Shown here: in pieces, positions 1 through 9,762 of the stretch | Layout: the number at the start of each line of letters is the position of its first letter | Position numbering within the stretch: the first letter of the stretch is position 1 | NCBI GenBank assembly: GCA_900312665.1 | Contig: ONZQ02000015.1 | Location: 62,001-126,000, forward strand | From: Cephalotrichum gorgonifer | Taxonomy: Eukaryota > Ascomycota > Sordariomycetes > Microascales > Microascaceae | Direction of reading: 5' to 3' | Length of the DNA: 64,000 bases | Notes under the pieces: model-generated | Database searches by the model: none | The model's input: the letters and a program-made list of their open reading frames with translations, nothing else | What the model was told of the DNA's origin: nothing | Program-made: the position numbers and the translations under genes

Positions 1-16
1 TCATTCTTTCCCTCAG

Positions 17-815
17 GACGTGGAGGAACCTGTACAGGAACCCGATGCTGATGCTCACGCATTACGCAATCGCCATCCTCCTTGCTGTTCTATCGGGTTA
101 CCTATTCTACGGCCTCACCGACGACATCCCCGGCTTCCAGAACAGGCTTGGGCTGTTCTTCTTCCTCCTGGCCCTCTTCGGCTTCAGCACTCTCACGAGC
201 TTGAACGTCTTTGCGAGCGAGAGGCTCCTTTTCGTCCGTGAGCGGGCGAACGGGTACTACGCGCCTATAACATACTTCGCCGCCAAAGTCCTCTTCGACA
301 TCATCCCGCTCCGCATCACCCCCCCCATCCTCATGGGCGCCATCGTGTACCCCATGACGGGCCTTGTCCCGGACCTTGACCACTTTGCCAAGTTCATCCT
401 CGTTCTCGTGTTTTTCAACCTGGCCGCGGCGGCCATCTGCCTCTTTATCGGCATCGTCTGTAAGGATGGTGGCGTGGCAAACCTCATTGGTACCCTCATC
501 ATGCTGTTCAGCCTGCTCTTCGCCGGCCTACTCCTGAACCACAACGCCATCCCTAAGGCGGCCGTCTGGCTCCAGGCGCTGTCGATATTCCACTACGCAT
601 TCGAGTCGCTCATTGTCAATGAGGTCGTGTCGCTCACGCTGGTTGACAACAAGTATGGCATCAACATCACAGTGCCCGGCGCGGCGATCCTCAGCTCGTT
701 CGGCTTCCAGAACGACGCCCTCTGGTCGGACGTCCTGAGCCTCGCCGCCTTCGGGGCCGTCTTTATCGTTCTAGCTTACGGTGCCATGCATTTCCTCCTC
801 GTCGAGAAGCGATAA
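17..815 (+). CDS. ABCG-type ABC transporter, C-terminal membrane part (5' end outside window)
   Basis: This is the last exon of an ABC transporter of the G subfamily. It begins after a pyrimidine-rich acceptor (CCTCAG) at 16, and the frame is already open there, so the gene starts outside the window. The visible part is an ABC2 membrane domain with about six hydrophobic helices. It opens with a T-W-R-N-L-Y-R-N-P stretch, typical of the first cytosol-to-membrane junction of the ABCG permease, and includes the F-x-S-E-R-x-L-F-x-R-E-R segment (the coupling helix region of this subfamily). The protein ends in F-L-L-V-E-K-R. The nucleotide-binding domain is not visible but should lie upstream, as in ABCG half transporters. 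The closest family I recall is yeast Adp1-like. The substrate cannot be inferred. Confidence 0.85.
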
Positions 816-1187
816 CAGCTCAAGGAGAGTAAGCGGAGAAGAATCTAGATTGGGGCTGTAAGCGAGTATGACTGTTTGTTTTCATTTGTGTTTTAGGCAT
901 TACCGCCTCAATCTTAATTTGCCATTACTGCGCAGCTAGGAATCTCATTTCCGACTGTTTTGTTCCTTGGTCTTGCTTGGTCAGTGCAGGGATGTCATGG
1001 CGCTGTTATTTTGCGGGCGTTGTACTAGATGTAGGATGCGAGGACATGAGTTGTGGAAGCTTCAATGATTCGAGTATATATAAACTACATGCATACATAT
1101 TGTACATTCTACCTTTCTCTCCTCCAATGCCGAAGACCACCGGAAGCCATGGTATCAGCGCAACGGTGCGGGCTAAAGCCGGCCAGA
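816..1187. other. convergent 3' region between ABC transporter and mS26
   Basis: The stretch lies between two convergent stop codons. It is AT-richer than the flanking exons and has a TATATAAAC stretch near 1075, which could act in 3' end formation for either gene. No coding region can be supported. Confidence 0.5.
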
Positions 1188-2105
1188 TCACGCCATCTTA
1201 CCGCCAGTAAGCTCCTCCGCCGTCTTCTTCTGGCGCTTCATGTTCCGCGAGTAGTCGGCGGTGTAGTGCTCCACGGCATGGGCGGGCGGGTTCCGGACAG
1301 TCTGTCCCACCATGTCGAAGAGGCCGGCCTGGGTGCCCCACTCGTCCCACGCGCTGTTCCTCGAGGGGTCCCTCCAGTAGTTCTCGGAGAAGATCTTGTC
1401 AACCTCGGCCTCGAGCTCCCTCTCCTCGACGATGAAGTCGTGGGCGTTCATGTAGAGCTCCATTATCGTGTTCCGCCTCTCGTGCCTATCCTCCTCCGCC
1501 TTCTCCGCCATGGCCCTCTTGCTCGCCTCGGCCTTCTCGAACCTCTCCGGGTCGGGAATGACCTCGGTCTGGAGCGTCGCCGGGAGGATGCTGGGGAGCG
1601 TGAGGAACTCGTCGGTGCCCTCCGCCTTGAGACCGGCCGCCACGTGGTCCCTGAGCTTGTTCGCGCCGACGGCCGCCTCCTTCTCGTCCCTCTTGATCTT
1701 CCGCTGCCAGAGGCCCTTAAGACCCGACCGGAGGTTCTTCCGGCGGGACTCGGCCATTATGCGCTTCCAGGCCTGCGGGTGGCTGGGGTCGTTGGTCTCA
1801 GGGGCGGGCACCTTCTCTGACCTGGGGTACGTTTCCCTCAGGTAGGAGCGCTCGAGCTTGCGGGAGTCGCTGACCTGGGGGAAGATCTTGCGCGGGACGG
1901 GGAGGCTGCCGCGGACCCGGGCGGGCTTGTTCTCCTCGGAGAGCGGCGGCTTCGGGATGGGGATGTAGTCGGGGGACTCCGGGGGTAGGGAGAACACTTG
2001 TGGCGTGTGAGAGAAGGCCCTCGCGGTTGTCGAGGTGGTCGTATAGAGGGAGCGCGGGCCCGAGAGGGCGTACCGGCCCAGGTTTCGAGGGGCGTGGAGA
2101 GACAT
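1188..2105 (-). CDS. PET123: mitochondrial small-subunit ribosomal protein mS26 (Pet123-like)
   Basis: A single-exon gene for a 305-residue protein of the mitochondrial 37S ribosomal subunit. The N-terminus (M-S-L-H-A-P-R-N-L-G-R-Y) is rich in Arg, Ser and Thr and poor in acidic residues, as expected of a mitochondrial presequence. The body is highly charged and mostly helical. The segment with Q-A-W-K-R-I-M-A-E-S-R-R-K-N-L-R and the C-terminal part with F-S-E-N-Y-W-R-D-P-S-R-N match what I know of fungal mS26/Pet123. The frame stays open 42 codons upstream to 2231. I chose the ATG at 2105 because it starts the presequence-like segment, whereas the upstream extension looks like leader sequence. 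The gene is divergent from NOG2. The family call rests on recognition, not on a search. Confidence 0.8.
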   Translation of the reverse strand: MSLHAPRNLGRYALSGPRSLYTTTSTTARAFSHTPQVFSLPPESPDYIPIPKPPLSEENKPARVRGSLPVPRKIFPQVSDSRKLERSYLRETYPRSEKVPAPETNDPSHPQAWKRIMAESRRKNLRSGLKGLWQRKIKRDEKEAAVGANKLRDHVAAGLKAEGTDEFLTLPSILPATLQTEVIPDPERFEKAEASKRAMAEKAEEDRHERRNTIMELYMNAHDFIVEERELEAEVDKIFSENYWRDPSRNSAWDEWGTQAGLFDMVGQTVRNPPAHAVEHYTADYSRNMKRQKKTAEELTGGKMA

Positions 2106-2653
2106 TGTGCGTTGGTGTGTGTGTGTCCGCCTCGAGCTGGGATACGAGAAGCTAGAGGGAGGCCAGTGATTCGTGAGGGATATCCAGCGGTCGCGATCGC
2201 TGGATAAACAACCTCGAATTTGTGGGTTCACTGGAACGAGTTTCGTGTCGTGTCAATCGCGGCCTGCGTCGTGTCGGTGATGAGAGGTTCACAGATTTTC
2301 GAGCTGCGTTTTCCCAAGGACCGTTTAATTGGATAGAGAGCATGAAAAGCGGGTCACATGCGCCGGGGCTCCACAACACACCAAAACTCACGCTAGCTTG
2401 CATATTTCAGATCCAACTCCAGCCTCCTCGCAGCAGGATTTGGTAAGCAGGTCTAATCGCCGGCCCCGCTAACAAAAAAAATTGGGAAAACTGTTATCGG
2501 TCCCGCATCTCAACTTTTTTTCTGGTTCAGTTTCTAGCATATCACCCGTCCTTCACTCTTCATCCCTCACCCTTCTTCCCCCCCCTTTCCTCTCATAACC
2601 CAAGTTCATACTTGGCCCCGTTCTCCCAAATATCGAACTAGCCAAGAGCCAAG
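2106..2653. promoter_or_regulatory. divergent promoter region mS26 / NOG2
   Basis: This 548 bp region separates the start codons of two ribosome-related genes, one mitochondrial and one nucleolar. It contains pyrimidine-rich tracts ahead of NOG2 (about 2535-2625) and an A-run near 2472. I see no site that I can assign with confidence. Confidence 0.5.
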
Positions 2654-5158
2654 ATGGGTAAATTCAAGAAGGAGAAGAGTCGGAGGGGCCGAGAGGGCAA
2701 GTCCTCCGATGGGATGGCGAACGTGAGGACGAAGGGCGAGAACTTCTACCAGTGAGTTTTTCGCACTGGAATTCTTCCCTTTCCTGGAGGGGGAACCTTG
2801 GAAGCTAACACTGTTTTCCCACCCAGCGATGCGAAGAAGGTCAAGGCGTTGAACATGAGGCAGGACCACGGACCCTCATATAACAGGGCGGGTAGGCTCA
2901 CGCAGGCCGCGCAGTACCAGTCCCGGGACGTACCACAGGCGAGGATTGAGCCGAACAGGAAGTGGTTCACCAACACAAGGGTCATTTCCCAAGACAGCCT
3001 CACATCCTTCCGGGAAGCCATGGCGGAGAAGGCGAGCGACCCCTTCCAGGTGCTGCTCAAATCCAACAAGCTCCCCATGGGCCTGCTAAAAGAAGACAAG
3101 AGCATCAACGGGCTGAAGCAGCACCAGGCGAAGATGGCGGTAGAGAGCGCGCCGTTCGCCGACGTGTTCGGGCCCAAGGCACAGCGGAAGCGGGTCAAGA
3201 CGGACGTCGGTAGCCTGATGGACCTCGCCGGCGCGGCGGAGAAGAACCTCGAGACGTATCACGAGGCGGAGGAGCAGGCGAGGTACCTCAGGGGAGAGGG
3301 CGACAATAAGAAGGACGGGACGGTGGACGTGGTGATGGAACCCATCTTCAACAAGGGTGGCTCCAAGAGGATATGGTATGTATCCCCCACTCGCCATAGA
3401 TGGTGTAGACCGTCCTAGGATGCTGCGAGCAACATGCTAACCTTTGTCCAGGAACGAGCTCTACAAGGTTCTAGACTCCAGCGATGTTATTCTACATGTC
3501 CTCGACGCGAGAGACCCGGAGGGGACGAGATGTAGGAGTGTTGAGAAGTACCTCAAGAACGAGGCGCCTCATAAGCATCTAGTCTTCGTCCTCAACAAGT
3601 GTGACTTGGTACCCAGTTCTGTGGCTGTAAGTCTATCCGCCTGTTCTTTTTCTTCTCATGTCTTCTTCTCTCTTTTCTTCCTCCTTCCCTCTTTCCCCAC
3701 TACCCTTGTGGTGCCCAGTGTCTTTGTCAGGATACCTCTTCGAACTAGCGTTCGTCAGTGGGGGTCATCTGTTACACGCTGGGCAGAGTAAACAGCCAGC
3801 CTCGCGGCCCTTTAGACCCTCGGGTCTCTAGGGTTGGCGAACTCCGTTTTGGGGTTTTCCATGAGTGCTGCCTTATTTCAAATTTGAGTTGAAGTCTGCC
3901 GGGCCCTTCATTGGCCAATCTACCCGTGGCATCTTCTTAGTTTCGAAACAAACATTTCTTCGCCATCAACCATGCCTTTAATGCCATTCGCATTCGCATA
4001 GTATATGGCGTCCGTTCTAACGCCATTACAGGCTGCCTGGGTGCGGTTACTCTCCAAGGACCACCCGACGCTCGCGTTCCACGCTTCTATCACGAGGTCG
4101 TTTGGCAAAGGGTCTCTCATCAGCCTCCTCCGTCAATTCTCGTCGCTCCATGCCAAGAACCGGAAGGATATCTCCATCGGCATGATTGGATAGTAAGTTG
4201 AAACTTGACGAAGCTCCCTCCTCGTCCGCTCGCCCCGCTAACCTATCGCTCGCTAGTCCCAACGTCGGAAAGAGCTCCATCATCAACACGCTCAAGAGCA
4301 AAAAGGTCTGCACCGTGGCTCCGATCCCCGGTGAGACCAAGGTGTGGCAGTACATATCGTTGATGAAGAGGATAAGTAAGTTTTACATTGCCTCCACAAT
4401 CCACATGCGTGTCTACGTCTGTGACTCCTAACTAACGATGGCTTCTAGGTCTGATCGACTGCCCGGGTATTGTGCCCCCGAATATGAATGATACCCCAGA
4501 GGACATCTTGCTCCGCGGTGTTGTGCGGATCGAGAACGTCGAGAACCCGTCACAATACATCGAGGCGCTCATGAACAAGGTGAAGCTGCATCACCTGGAG
4601 AGGACGTACGAACTCAAGGGGTGGACAGACTACATGGGGTTCCTGGAGATGGTGGCGCGGAAGAGCGGCAGGCTACTAAAGGGTGGCGAGCCTGATATCG
4701 AGGGTGTCGCGAAGATGGTGGTGCACGACTTCCTGCGGGGTAAGATCCCCTGGTTCACGCCGTGCCCGACGAGTGGGACGCCGGCGGCCGAGGGTGATGC
4801 CATCCGGGTAGGACGCGAGGGTCTGCTCGGAGAGATGCCGCTGAAGAGGAAACGAGACGAGGCGGAGAGCGTCGCCGCGTCGGCGGCGCCGTCCAAGGAT
4901 GACGAGGATGACGACGAGGAGTTTGCCGGGTTCGACACGAACGCCGAGTCGGGCGATGAGGATGCTGCGAGCAAGGAGGACGCGGACGATGACGATGACA
5001 GCAACGACGAGTTCGAGGACGCCGAGGACAGGATATCACTAGACGTTTCGAGCGACGAGGAGTCGGAGGTGGAGGGTGCGGAGAAGGACGACGGCGCGGA
5101 CGCATCGGAAGCGTTATCATCAAAAGGTACCCGGCCGAGCAAGCGGCGGAGGAAATGA
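2654..5158 (+). CDS. NOG2: nucleolar GTP-binding protein 2 (NOG2/GNL2), 60S assembly GTPase
   Basis: Six exons: 2654-2751, 2827-3375, 3452-3626, 4032-4192, 4257-4375 and 4449-5158. All junctions are in phase and give 603 residues. The protein is a circularly permuted GTPase that acts in late nucleolar and nuclear maturation of the 60S ribosomal subunit. The N-terminus (M-G-K-F-K-K-E-K) and the following ~200 residues match the NGP1NT domain. The permuted order is visible: the G4 motif N-K-C-D comes first, then G1 (G-Y-P-N-V-G-K-S-S, split by intron 4 inside the Tyr codon), then G3 (D-C-P-G, just after intron 5). The C-terminus is a long acidic tail with D/E runs that ends in a basic K-R-R-R-K patch, as in fungal homologues. 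Intron 3 is 405 nt, long for this window. The family assignment is firm. Confidence 0.95.
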
Positions 5159-6589
5159 GACCAACGCCGGTGACGACAAATGGGAGACAAGATAGTCTAT
5201 CGTTTGTATGATTGAATATAACGACGGAAGCTATGATACCCCAACCATCATTCCCTCTTTGTCTTGACCTTGTATCTACTGCATGTACGCTCGAGTATAT
5301 CACGTGTAAACGATACATGTAGGGATGGGTACTAGGAATTGGGTATTGGGTATGTCGCGCATGGATGGAAGGCCCGACCCAGAGACGGGTGAATGATGAA
5401 GGAGCGCTCTGACGATTACGATATACGGAGGAAAGAGGCACATACAAATACCAGGCTCTCCTATACCCCTATACCCCATACTGATACTATGCATGCTATT
5501 GTTCCTTGTCTGTCCCGTGGTGTACCTACCATACGCCAATCGGCCCTGGGAGGCATTACTTGATCTGATAATGAAAGAATGTGGTTTGGGTCGTCATTCC
5601 GCCCTTCCCCATCGCCATCCTATCTTGCATCTACGAGTGCTCAGCTTGCATTTTCTATGCTTCCCTTTCTATGCCTCCGCCTTCTTTCATCTTCACCAGA
5701 CCTCGATGCGAGGAAGCCTCTAAGAAAGTCAGAAGGGGTAGGGCAAATCGAGAGGGTACCTGGGTCGGGTACGGCATGATGGTATGGATCCCACACTCAC
5801 GAGTTCGTTCACCGGGAGATGAGATATCCGGCTGCAAATGCTGGGTGCCGTCCCGGTGTAGTGTTAGTGTCGTTTCGCCTTCACCTTGCCATTTCTAATA
5901 CCTAATAACTATTTACGTCGAGTCTTGGCCCGGAGGGGAAGCGTCATCCCCGGCCTCCGGCGCTCGCGCCTTCTTGTCACGAGTTTCTCCCTTCCTACGG
6001 GGGCACCTGATGATAAGTGCCTATCCCCTATCCCCCTGGAAGGCTGAAGCACCAGGTCCTCTGTTTACTGCTCACCCACCGATCCGGCACCGTTATGACA
6101 CAACCTCATAGGGTTGTCTAGGCGGCTAGGCTAGTGTCTACTCGAGGTCGGAGCAGCAGGTACTACTCACTCTGCCTCTGTTGACATCGTCAATCACCTA
6201 CCATGTGAGGTAGCCCCCCGACCTACTCCCATTTGCCCCTTTCGCCCTTTTTCCAAACCTTGACACGCTCTGACTTCGTCCCCGGTCTATTACGGCGTGC
6301 TGTCCCACGTGGGCAGCGGAATAAGCGCTACGATAGGGATAATATCAAACCTTGATAGACCTTCGATATGGCTGAAGATATAACCCCCCAACCTCTTCGT
6401 CCTTCCCCCTTCCCCCCTCCCTTCGCTATCTTTACCACTAAACACGTAACGGAACCTCATATTTTATCCCCTGCTTCTTCCACACATCCGAAGGGCCTTT
6501 CCGGCTTTGATCGATTTCGTCATCCATCTTCTGGTTGCCAACGACTGCTTAATACCATTCAACTCATCGTCGTAACTTATACAGCCAAG
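5159..6589. other. intergenic region upstream of the AT-hook gene
   Basis: About 1.4 kb with only short, compositionally random open frames. It holds the NOG2 3' end and the presumed promoter and leader of the AT-hook gene. The last 200 bases are C/T-rich. The AT-hook frame is open upstream to an ATG at 6368, but that stretch looks like leader sequence. No other gene is supported. Confidence 0.45.
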
Positions 6590-8364
6590 ATGGACTCACA
6601 GGGCCGATCTCTCCCCCGCGAGCATTCCCACATCCAGCAGTACCCCGTCGGTGGGGAATATAATCTTGTAAGCTCCCTCTTCTCGTAGTATCCCGACCCC
6701 GTTTGGTCCGTTCTAACGGCCACTCCCTCCAGAACCCCCCAGCGCCTTACCAGGAGTATGGTCTCGCGTATTCGGCGCCCCAGATGCCGATGGGGGCCAG
6801 CTACCAATCCATTATCCTGCCCGAGCCTGGGTTCTGGGACCTGTCCTTTGGTTACTACGGTGGAACGATGGGTAACTCGGTGGCCGAAGCGTATCGGGCA
6901 ACGAGTACCCCCGAATCAAACTCGTCTCGAGAGAGCATGCCCGACTTCCATATTCAGCAGGCCCCTATTTACCAAGCACCTGCCCATCGGAGCAACTGGA
7001 CATCCTCCCCGTGACTGGAGAAGTCCGGCCCAGCCACTGCGCAGGTGAGTTATATGCCAGACACAGCCTCCCACCACCCAAAGACTCCAGTGAGTCGAAC
7101 AGAAAATGCTAACGCGCAAGATAAAAAGCCGGCCAAGGACTCTCCCGCACATCAAACCAACGTCTCTGCAGTCAAACCTGCTGGCTCAGTAGACTTCTTT
7201 AGCTCGGGGCCCGGAAGGGTCAGTTTCCCGGACGGCCCCGGGATCGCGGCGGTTCCTCGGCGGGCGAGAGGCTACCCATCCGCCGGAAACGGCTCTGTCC
7301 TCGGGAACTCTCTCGCGGGCCCAAGCAACGGGAATGCCGCGGCGCTTTATCCTCAGGGGCAGTGGGCCTCAGCCGTCAACGCTGCTGATCCCGTGGGTTC
7401 TCGCCTGGTTCGGGGATTCGAGGGTGGGCGTGGCGCTCTTGTAGAGATAGATGCCAACGGCTCCGGGAGGGTCTCGAAGAGGGGCCGTGGCCGTCCTAAA
7501 GGGAGCAAGAACAAGCCGAAGCCCGCCGCCGCCATCACCACCGCCCACACGGCCGGAACGTTGGATGGCAGCGGGGTCAAGAGCAAGCCTCCCACCGGCC
7601 CTGTCACCACGGGGGGGGAAAGCAAGCCTCCCACAAGCCCGACCGCCAACGGTAGTAAGAGCATGCCTCTCGCCGGCCTGACCGCCAGCAGGGGTAAAAG
7701 CATACCTCCCGCAAGCCCGACCGCCAACGGGATTAAGAGTATGCCTCCCACGAGCCCGACTAGCAATGGGGGTAAGAGCCAGCATCCCACAAGCCCTGCC
7801 ACCAACGGGGGTAAGAGCGGGCCTCCCACAGGCCCTGCCACCAACGGGGGCAAAAGTAGACCACCCATCAGCCCTGCCACAGATGGGGTTAAGAGCCGAT
7901 CTCCCACAAGACCGGCCTCCAAGGGGGGTAAGACCAGGCCTCCCACCGGCCCGCCCGCCGAGCCGTCCATCGACTGGCTCACCGAGTGGCTCCGCACCGT
8001 GGAAAACAAGAGTATCAGCGACCTTGGGGACGAGCCGTCTACCGAAGGTCTCCCCACCCAGGAGGACGATAGTCTTAGCGACCTTGGGGACGAGCCGCCC
8101 GCCGAGTGTCTTCCCACCAAGGAGGACGCGTCGCTCAGCGCCCTTGGAGACGAGCCGCCCACCGAGTGTCTCCGCACCCTGGAGGACGAGCCGAGCGCCG
8201 CATGGCTCAGGATCCCCGCCACCGACCCATCGCACGCCGAACGCATCAGGGGGCCCCTGGAGCCCTCATGGATTGGTCGGCGCGACTCGGAATATGCACT
8301 TCACCCGGACCATGTTCGAGATCACATTCCCGGGCTGTGTCCGCGTTCGCGAAACCCGTCATGA
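6590..8364 (+). CDS. AT-hook protein with two tandem-repeat arrays; gene model unresolved
   Basis: The gene starts at ATG 6590 (M-D-S-Q-G-R-S-L). It has one clear intron, 6668-6732 (GTAAGC...CCAG), then a long frame that is open to 8364 except for a single in-frame TGA at 7012-7014. A textbook AT-hook core (R-G-R-P-K-G-S-K, flanked by Lys/Arg, near 7477-7520) suggests minor-groove DNA binding in the nucleus. It is followed by about ten 13-residue repeats of K-S-x-P-P-T-x-P-A-T-N-G type (7579-7968) and about 3.5 copies of a 20-residue acidic repeat ending D-L-G-D-E-P (7990-8208). The TGA could be removed by a combination of introns: 7045-7120 has a GTGAGT donor, a GCTAAC branch and an AAG acceptor, but it needs a second, weak intron near 6872-6933 to stay in frame (523 residues). 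Otherwise the TGA is read through, is a sequence error, or marks a decaying gene. I recognise no orthologous family. Confidence 0.55.
7579..7968 (+). repeat. 39-bp tandem repeat (13-residue unit) inside the AT-hook gene
   Basis: Ten consecutive 39-bp units encode degenerate copies of K-S-x-P-P-T-x-P-A-T-N-G-G. Units vary by substitution only, and no frame-breaking length change is seen. This fits expansion under selection for an open frame. Because the unit length is a multiple of three and GC-rich, other frames on both strands are open here too. Confidence 0.9.
7990..8208 (+). repeat. 60-bp tandem repeat (20-residue unit) inside the AT-hook gene
   Basis: Three full units and one partial unit encode copies of L-x-T-x-E-D-x-S-L-S-D-L-G-D-E-P-P-x-E-x. 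The unit is acidic and is unrelated in sequence to the basic, proline-rich 13-residue array just upstream. Confidence 0.85.
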
Positions 8365-8716
8365 GCCCCTCCTGCGCTGTTCTAGATGCTGGAATAGAGC
8401 TCCTGCAGCCACGATGGCGATCCGTTGGTTCGTTTGTGTGTGTTTGGGCGAGGGGGGTAAATAGCCCCTTCTATTGCTTATTAGCACTTTGGACCTTATT
8501 CAGCTTCTCCCCTAGCTGCGCCGAGAAGAAGTCGGTCGTGTCCGTGTCAACAGATGCTTCGTGCTTGGTCTGTACACACCGGCGGCCTGTTTCCAGTTTG
8601 CCTTTTCCTTCCATCACTTTTCCTCCGGCTTTTGTACAGCCTTCTTTTTGTTGCTATGATACCCTATCCTATGATTGCACCCAGTTGATATCCTGTTTTA
8701 CGATATCCTACTTTCT

Positions 8717-8869
8717 GATACACTCTCTTTTTGATACTCTCTTTTAGATACTCTTTTTTGATACTCTCTTTTGATACTCTCTTTTGATACTCTCCTTTTG
8801 ATACTCCCCTTTTGATACTCCCCTTTTGATACTCTCTTTTTGGCACTCTCTTTCTGATATTATAGTTTT
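8717..8869. repeat. polypyrimidine minisatellite, 13-16 bp unit, 11 copies
   Basis: Eleven tandem copies of a GATACTCTCTTTT-like unit start at 8717, 8733, 8747, 8760, 8773, 8786, 8800, 8814, 8828, 8842 and 8856. The central units are cleanest (13-14 bp), and the outer ones are degenerate. The plus strand is strongly pyrimidine-biased except for the GATA core. Confidence 0.9.
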
Positions 8870-9379
8870 GATAGCCTTTGGCGTCGACGTTACGGAGAGT
8901 CGGACTTGTTTTATACTGGGAACTGGATGGGAAGGAAGCGACTTGAATTTAACGAGATTCTGGAAGTTCACTTTATAAGTGCACGTTTGGTTTGTACGTT
9001 GACTCTGTCGGATATAAAGCTACCTTGGCGAGAACTTCTCTCTAAGCCCGTGTCGTATTAGGTGTAAGTGAGTACTAGTAGCCCCTATTTTGAGTCCGTA
9101 GTGCTATTCTGAGTAAGCTATGGCAGTTATAGTGTTGGATAAGGAGGCCGGAGGTGCGAATATGTCCCTGCGTGCTATGCTTCCATGGCCGCATGACTGA
9201 GATGCTCCGGCCTCCCCCTCTCCTTTTGCCCCCAGCACCCTGAGGCTCATCATTCCCAGGTCTACTATCCTTTGGACATGTGCGGGGTGAATTCACCGTA
9301 GGCCTCTTCCCCGAATGCCGCCAATACAAGCATGCTAGGAGCCGCTGGCCCGTTCTGCTTCCATAGCTCCTGAGATTCA

Positions 9380-9385
9380 GGCTAA
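9380..9385 (+). promoter_or_regulatory. possible XlnR/Xlr1-type hexamer upstream of the xylanase
   Basis: The hexamer GGCTAA lies about 380 bp upstream of the xylanase start. It fits the GGCTRR-type core reported for the fungal xylanase activator XlnR. A single hexamer is expected by chance at this frequency, so this is only a suggestion. Confidence 0.2.
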
Positions 9386-9762
9386 TATGACCTCTCCCAC
9401 CCCCGTGGCCGCGATAGTTCTAAAATTCTCCGACTTGATTAGGCTACTCGGTCTTCGGCCTATAAGCCTGCCGAAATGAATTTCTCCTGCTATTGTCGTC
9501 GTCGTTCGTGGCCAAAACCTACCGACTTTACCTACACGCTGGCTTTGCCTATGAGGGCGGCTCGGCGCTTCATATAGTCCCGGCCGAAGGGCAATCTGGA
9601 TGGAGCTCTCCGTCGCGCGGGCGCAGCTGACATCTCACATTACGGCTTCTCTCTCACCTCGTTAGACGCCTTGAACCCAGTCTTCACGCATCTCATTCTA
9701 GTTGTACTCCAGCCTGTATACCTCCCAATCCCCAACTCCCAGCTCACGCTCCGAACAAAAGA

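Larger units (their letters stand above)
8365..9762. other. intergenic region between AT-hook gene and GH10 xylanase
   Basis: 1.4 kb without a supportable gene. It contains the polypyrimidine minisatellite described separately (8717-8869). The rest is the presumed xylanase promoter. Open frames on the minus strand across the minisatellite (K-E-S-I-K-R-type repeats) are a by-product of the repeat. Confidence 0.5.

Noticed and set aside
7353..8464. Long open frames on both strands overlapping the AT-hook gene
   Set aside because: The repeats have units of 39 and 60 bp, multiples of three and GC-rich, so every frame without a stop in one unit stays open. Only the frame with the AT-hook shows a recognisable motif.
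8664..8971. Minus-strand repeat frames (K-E-S-I-K-R type) over 8664-8971
   Set aside because: They are translations of the polypyrimidine minisatellite with no flanking coding signal.
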